Origin: Bryobacterales bacterium
GTDB taxonomy: Bacteria; Acidobacteriota; Terriglobia; Bryobacterales; Bryobacteraceae
NCBI GenBank assembly: GCA_025462985.1
Contig: JAOAPP010000660.1
Location: forward strand, 1-21,746
Reading direction: 5' to 3'
Length of the DNA: 21,746 nt
Positions 18,088 to 21,746 of this stretch are shown here, in pieces. The notes beneath the pieces were generated by a model. It did no database searches. It had not been told where the DNA came from and saw only the letters and a program-made list of their open reading frames with translations. The translations under genes were made by a program, and so were the position numbers. Within the stretch, counting starts at the first letter, position 1, and each line of letters begins with the position of its first letter.

Positions 18088-18447
18088 CTACGAGTGACGG
18101 GCAGTAGCGGCCAATGCGTCGACGCGCAGTGTCTTCGACTCGCCCAGCAGCCTTTCGCGGAGCAGCATCAAGCTCTGGAGGCCCGTCAGAACCTGTTCCA
18201 CCCGGAGTTCGAGGTGGAAGTTTTGGTCACAGTCCTGGGTACAAGCCACGACCTCTCCTAAAAGCATGGTGTCGTTGTACTCCATGCTGACGGGAGTCGA
18301 GACTCGGACCGGGTCACCCGAAATCAGAGTCAGACGCCTGTTGAGGATGGAGTCGAACCGGCAAGGAATCTGTCTCGGAGATTCTCCGGGCACGGAAGAC
18401 CGGATTTGCAGAACGGCAGCGTTCGGATAGTCTGGGGAGTTTGTCAT
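18088..18447 (-). CDS. Small PilZ-like protein, degenerate c-di-GMP motifs
   Basis: This 119-residue cytoplasmic protein has a beta-rich middle (RRLTLIS, VRVSTPVSMEY, MLLGEVVACTQ, FHLELRVEQVL) and then a helix (LTGLQSLMLLRERLL). The order of strands and the GEVVACxQ/LxLRVEQ pattern resemble short PilZ-domain proteins that I associate with acidobacteria. The canonical RxxxR and D/NxSxxG c-di-GMP motifs are not present in usable form, so if it is a PilZ fold it has probably lost ligand binding. The ATG at 18447 is preceded by GATGAG, a weak ribosome site. Fold assignment is tentative. Confidence 0.6.
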   Translation of the reverse strand: MTNSPDYPNAAVLQIRSSVPGESPRQIPCRFDSILNRRLTLISGDPVRVSTPVSMEYNDTMLLGEVVACTQDCDQNFHLELRVEQVLTGLQSLMLLRERLLGESKTLRVDALAATARHS

Positions 18448-18533
18448 CTCATCAGACTGATCGGCGTCCAGGAAAGAAACTTTAGGGCGCCATTGCCGGG
18501 GTGGGAATCAGCCGTGGCGCTCAGGCGGCAGGA

Positions 18534-18899
18534 TTAAATTCGGGAACCGATAAGCAGCCACAAGGACGCGCCGATTGCCACCGGAAGCAGCAGTTCCAGC
18601 CAGGTTCTCAGGGAAAACGGGTTTTTGACCAACCTGGTCGAACGGTCGGGACGTTCTTTGGCACGGATGTTATCCGCCAGCCGACACTGCACGTCCGACG
18701 GTCTTCCTTGCAAAGCCCGTACCAATTCTTCCTTGCCACGCTTATCGGCAATCAAAATAGTGGCCGAGTTGATGCCCTGCGTTGATTCCTGAAGCTTGCG
18801 CCTCAATTCGGGAGGAACATCACCGAGAGACCGGTACACATTTGTTTTCTCACGGTCGGTGATAAAGATAGTCGAACTTTTGGCAGTGAGTCGTGTCAT
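18534..18899 (-). CDS. Small protein with C-terminal membrane anchor
   Basis: A 121-residue product of unknown function. The N-terminal two thirds are soluble, with strand-like ATILIADKRG and helix-like VPPELRRKLQES and KEELVRALQG; Arg and Lys are frequent. The C-terminus has a single hydrophobic segment (LELLLPVAIGASLWLLIG) followed by SRI, so it is built like a tail-anchored protein facing the cytoplasm. It starts 12 nt after the LysR stop, which suggests co-transcription. No catalytic motif is evident. Confidence 0.7.
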   Translation of the reverse strand: MTRLTAKSSTIFITDREKTNVYRSLGDVPPELRRKLQESTQGINSATILIADKRGKEELVRALQGRPSDVQCRLADNIRAKERPDRSTRLVKNPFSLRTWLELLLPVAIGASLWLLIGSRI

Positions 18900-18911
18900 G
18901 GCAGCAGTTCT

Positions 18912-19841
18912 CTACACCCCTAATGCTCGTAGACGCTCGGCCGGCATTTCTATAATGCCATTCCCAGCCTTTGCCAGGGTGACCTGAATGAATCCCAGGG
19001 CAGCTTTCGACAGCGATTTGTCTTTGCGGTAGATGAGGCCAAGCCGCCTTATCATGGGTTCGGGCCCGAGAGACACGTTAGCGATTCTGTTGGCGGCCAC
19101 TTCTTCCTGACAGTGCGAGGCAGCCAGAAATGAGACACCCAGGTCTGCCATGACGAAACGCTTAATCATCTCAGTCGAATCGAGTTCCATGGAGATGTTC
19201 AGCTCGTCCTGAACCGCGTCAAGCCAGGTGTTCAGCCTCGCTCTCGTAGTTCCGGTTTTGGGCAGGAGCACCTGTTCTCCGCGCAAGTCTTGAGGCAGGA
19301 CACACTCGAACCCAGCCAACCGGTGCCGTGGAGGCAACAGCAGCTTGATTTCATCCGAATGGATTTTTACAACCTGCAACTTCTTTTCCTGCACGGGGAG
19401 CTGTGTGATTCCGAAGTCAGCCAGATTGTCGACCACGGCCTGGACGACCCGCGTGCCGTACGAACGGTCAACCAGCAGCTGCACATTGGGGAATTGCTTT
19501 TTGAAGTCGGCGAAGACGCTTGGAAGGACGTAGATGCAGGTGGCTTCATTGGCGGCGATCAGCAGTTCGCCGCGCGGCACCTTTTCGAGTTCGTTGATCG
19601 AATCCTGCGCCCGACGCCTGAGCGCCAGAATCTGCTCGGCATGGTCCGCAAAGATACGGCCCGCAACGGTCAAGGAGATTCGGGTACCAAGCCGCTCAAA
19701 CAGAGTGGTATTAAGTTCCTGCTCCAACTGTCGAACCTGCGCGCTGATGGCGGGCTGGGTCCGGTAGCAGGTTTGCGCCGCCTTAGAAAAACTCTTCAGC
19801 CGGACAATCTCCAGAAAAGTGTGGAGTTGATCAAGATCCAT
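18912..19841 (-). CDS. LysR-family transcriptional regulator
   Basis: A 309-residue regulator with an N-terminal winged helix-turn-helix (FLEIVRLKSFSKAAQ, then PAISAQVRQLEQELNTTLFER) and the two-lobed periplasmic-binding-like effector domain (LLIAANEATCIYVLPSVFADF onward). Members of this family usually bind as tetramers and activate a divergent or adjacent operon when a small metabolite binds. The effector is not deducible. Downstream on the same strand are the tail-anchored and PilZ-like genes; a symmetric site lies 49 bp upstream. It may regulate itself and this run. Confidence 0.95.
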   Translation of the reverse strand: MDLDQLHTFLEIVRLKSFSKAAQTCYRTQPAISAQVRQLEQELNTTLFERLGTRISLTVAGRIFADHAEQILALRRRAQDSINELEKVPRGELLIAANEATCIYVLPSVFADFKKQFPNVQLLVDRSYGTRVVQAVVDNLADFGITQLPVQEKKLQVVKIHSDEIKLLLPPRHRLAGFECVLPQDLRGEQVLLPKTGTTRARLNTWLDAVQDELNISMELDSTEMIKRFVMADLGVSFLAASHCQEEVAANRIANVSLGPEPMIRRLGLIYRKDKSLSKAALGFIQVTLAKAGNGIIEMPAERLRALGV

Positions 19842-19889
19842 GGCTTAGAGGGCAACTAGGACACTTCGACATGTAAGCGCTTGACTTCA

Positions 19890-19905
19890 GATTGTACCAA
19901 CAATC
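19890..19905 (-). promoter_or_regulatory. Inverted repeat over a -10 box upstream of the LysR gene
   Basis: GATTGT-ACCA-ACAATC is a perfect 6-bp inverted repeat with a 4-bp spacer. On the minus strand it contains TACAAT (19896 to 19891), a -10-like hexamer, with no good -35 partner. The overlap of a symmetric site and the -10 suggests autorepression of the LysR gene. A 10-A run at 19928-19937 lies farther upstream. The remaining gap holds nothing else I can name. Confidence 0.4.
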
Positions 19906-19980
19906 CAAACCAGCACCTATCCGACCCAAAAAAAAAATTGATACGGAAATTCTGCGCGGAAAGCCTTACGAACGTATATA

Positions 19981-20781
19981 CTATTCCACTTTATTCAGGA
20001 GCTTTGCCCCCGCTGGGAGGTCGAAGATTTTCGGCGGAAGAGGCTGATTGACTTCCACCTTCTCGGCAAATTGCTGGTATACCTTGTAGCCGTTTCGGGA
20101 TCGCTCAATGGAAAAAGGCCACATCACTCCGCCTGCGTCGCGGTATTTGCCAAATTCGGTGGCCTCATCGTTGCGCATCCTGGTTTTCTCATCCAGCCAG
20201 GTGAACGTCTGATGGACCGGGAGCATGGTGTTGTGGTCCAGATAAAGGCGAATGGTCAGATTGCTCGCATCCGTGATCTCGACAATCTCAACGTGGCGGC
20301 TCAGATATACGTCGGAGCCGATATAGTCAACAAACATGCCCGGTTCGTTCAGGCGGTAGCGCAGGATATAGAGAATGTCGTGTCGTGTGGTCCGGACATA
20401 TCGCTGCCAGTCTTCGTCCGGAATCGGGCGGGCGCCCCGGTAGGTCACGTCCCAGGCCTGAGTTGGAAGGAAAAGCGACGAGTAGTCCCGCTTCTTGCCT
20501 AGAAGCTCTCGTTCGCGGAGGGCAATCCCGTCTTTGGGAGCGGCGTCGAGATACTCAACATAAATCTGCGCCAGGTCCAGACCGCTTAGCTGATCGTGAA
20601 AAAATCCGTAGATCCGGCCATTGGCGACCCGGCTCTGCATATGGAGAAACTTATCACCGCCTAATGCAGCGATCACTTTGTCGAGAACTTCGCGGCCCTT
20701 CTGGTCTGAGGTTTGCCCCTTCAGGGAAGCGGCCACGGCGGCAATAAGAAGCACTTGGGACAGAAAACGTCTGAACATCAT
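19981..20781 (-). CDS. Secreted protein of unknown function, LolA/LolB-like fold possible
   Basis: The 266-residue product begins with a signal peptide ([20 protein letters not shown]). It then has KGREVLDKVIAALGGDKF and a long run of alternating strands: IRLYLDHNTMLPVHQTFTW, MRNDEATEFGKYRDAGGVMWP and VNQPLPPKIFDLP. This plan, an N-terminal helix then a curved beta sheet with a final FDLP turn, is common in LolA-like outer-membrane lipoprotein-sorting relatives, but I cannot assign a family firmly. The start at 20781 (or the next codon, 20778) was chosen over a far upstream in-frame codon because it opens with the signal peptide; the upstream part is antisense-like, Arg-rich and lies inside xdhC. 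It follows xdhC by 11 nt. Confidence 0.8.
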   Translation of the reverse strand: MMFRRFLSQVLLIAAVAASLKGQTSDQKGREVLDKVIAALGGDKFLHMQSRVANGRIYGFFHDQLSGLDLAQIYVEYLDAAPKDGIALRERELLGKKRDYSSLFLPTQAWDVTYRGARPIPDEDWQRYVRTTRHDILYILRYRLNEPGMFVDYIGSDVYLSRHVEIVEITDASNLTIRLYLDHNTMLPVHQTFTWLDEKTRMRNDEATEFGKYRDAGGVMWPFSIERSRNGYKVYQQFAEKVEVNQPLPPKIFDLPAGAKLLNKVE

Positions 20782-20792
20782 GAATAGCAGTC

Positions 20793-21746
20793 TCAGGCAC
20801 AAACGATGGAATGAACGTTGAACGACGAGGAGTCTTGTGATTGTTCCCGCGCATGAATCGAGCCCTGCCGATCGCGCAACTGGCCGCCGGCGCGACCGTT
20901 GAGGAACGCTTGAATCTCGGCGATCACTGCTATGGCGACCTGCTCGGGGCCGTCCGCTCCAATATCGAGGCCCATCGGGGTGTGCAACGAGGGCGCGAGT
21001 TGTGCAGCATCGATTCCGGCGTCGATCAAGAGTTGCACGCTCCGCTTCCGCGGCCCGAGTATGCCAAGATATGCAGGCGGATTCGCACCCAGCTGTCCGA
21101 GCAGATCCAGATCCTGACTGTAACTGTGCGTCATCAGCACTGCGACCGTCCAACGATCGAATGACTCGGCGGACGCATCGCCGGCATTTCTAACGATCAC
21201 GGCGTCGGCATTCGGAAACTTTTCACGCCGCGCATAGTGCGCTCGCCCATCGATGACAGAAACATGCCAGCCCAAGTATTTCGCGAGATCCAAGAGCGGG
21301 ACGGCATCGTCGCCGGCACCGAAGATCAAGAGACGGACGGCCGGACGAAGAGTTTCGACGAACAGTTCCGTGCCCCCGATTTGTATGTGTTGCGAGTCGC
21401 CCGAAACAAGCGACACAGCGGCGTGTTCCTTCACCGCGTGCATATTCACCGCGGAAGTCAGCTGTTGGTGCACGGTTCCGCTCGTGTCGATCGATAGATA
21501 TTGCCCAGCTGCTTCGAGGGGAGTCACCACATGTGCCCAAACCGCCGGCTGGCGACTCGCTCTTACCGCACGAACGAGATCGAGAACGTTCCGCTCGTCC
21601 TGACTCAAGCGTTCGAGCAAGACGTAAATGATCCCGTTGCACCCCAGGCCGAAGCCAGTTCCAATCTCACCGTCCGGCGTTGTGTCGTACCGACGAATGG
21701 CGGGCCCGTTCTCGGTCAGCCACCAGGCCTTTTTGACGAGATCGTC
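20793..21746 (-). CDS. XdhC/CoxI-family protein, 5' end beyond the window
   Basis: Members help insert the sulfurated molybdenum cofactor into xanthine dehydrogenase or aerobic CO dehydrogenase-type enzymes. The frame is open to the window edge, giving at least 317 residues. The N-terminal domain shows GEIGTGFGLGCNGIIYVLLER, partly upstream of the first TTG at 21620, so a start there would cut the domain. The C-terminal Rossmann-like domain has LLIFGAGDDAVPL and ADAVIV, then MTHSYSQDLDLL, YLGILGPRKR and GLDIGADGPEQVAIAVIAEI, all typical. No molybdenum hydroxylase subunits are in the window. The true start lies outside. Confidence 0.93.
   Translation of the reverse strand, partial: DDLVKKAWWLTENGPAIRRYDTTPDGEIGTGFGLGCNGIIYVLLERLSQDERNVLDLVRAVRASRQPAVWAHVVTPLEAAGQYLSIDTSGTVHQQLTSAVNMHAVKEHAAVSLVSGDSQHIQIGGTELFVETLRPAVRLLIFGAGDDAVPLLDLAKYLGWHVSVIDGRAHYARREKFPNADAVIVRNAGDASAESFDRWTVAVLMTHSYSQDLDLLGQLGANPPAYLGILGPRKRSVQLLIDAGIDAAQLAPSLHTPMGLDIGADGPEQVAIAVIAEIQAFLNGRAGGQLRDRQGSIHAREQSQDSSSFNVHSIVCA

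Noticed and set aside
19928..19937. A10 run as the T tract of an intrinsic terminator for the minus-strand gene ending at 19981
   Set aside because: No stable hairpin directly precedes it on the minus strand; only short 3-5 bp pairings are possible.
20782..21153. N-terminal extension of the secreted unknown protein
   Set aside because: The extension is inside the xdhC gene in another frame, is Arg/Ser-rich and would bury the signal peptide.
1..21746. tRNA genes, CRISPR repeats, insertion sequences, phage or defence genes
   Set aside because: I looked for them on both strands and saw no cloverleaf, regularly spaced repeat, transposase motif or known defence domain.

Overview
The window looks like a chromosomal segment from an Acidobacteriota bacterium, probably close to the Bryobacterales/Solibacter group. 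The clues are a secreted von Willebrand A protein of the type named after acidobacteria, a PEP-CTERM/exosortase-sorted secreted protein, a short degenerate PilZ-like protein of a kind I associate with this phylum, and moderately high GC with mixed third-position use. These lineage clues rest on recognition of protein families, not on a database search. No rRNA, tRNA, CRISPR array, insertion sequence or phage gene is visible.

Layout. (1) 1-6247, plus strand: the 3' part of leuS, a PEP-CTERM protein starting 4 nt after it, an orphan LolD-like ABC ATPase and clpC, which overlaps the ATPase gene by 8 nt. A strong GAAA-loop hairpin ends this block. (2) 6261-9915: a small secreted YtkA/FixH-like protein (minus), then a short-chain dehydrogenase, a compact penicillin-binding transpeptidase and a ureide-permease-like membrane transporter (all plus). 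(3) 9912-18054: a mosaic of alternating strands in which genes meet tail to tail with touching or overlapping stops and diverge across very short promoters: alaX-like and nuoA (minus), cysE (plus), an adenosine-deaminase-family gene (minus), glgB (plus), an AlkA-type DNA glycosylase (minus), the VWFA protein (plus) and rfbD (minus). (4) 18088-21746, minus strand: an xdhC-family gene cut by the window edge, a secreted protein of unknown role, a LysR regulator, a small tail-anchored protein and a PilZ-like protein, leading into rfbD.

How the genes relate. Most are housekeeping or single-function genes (translation quality control, proteolysis, cysteine synthesis, glycogen branching, purine deamination, alkylation repair, dTDP-rhamnose synthesis, complex I). 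The window does not read as one dedicated pathway or defence system. The most distinctive points are: an abrupt codon-usage break inside leuS near position 421, most likely a contig chimera or a recombination junction; a transpeptidase whose only two mature cysteines flank the catalytic SxxK and KTG motifs exactly as the disulfide does in class A carbapenemases; the nuoA-alaX ATGA coupling; and the packed alternating-strand architecture. I did not find a convincing wholly new multi-gene system.
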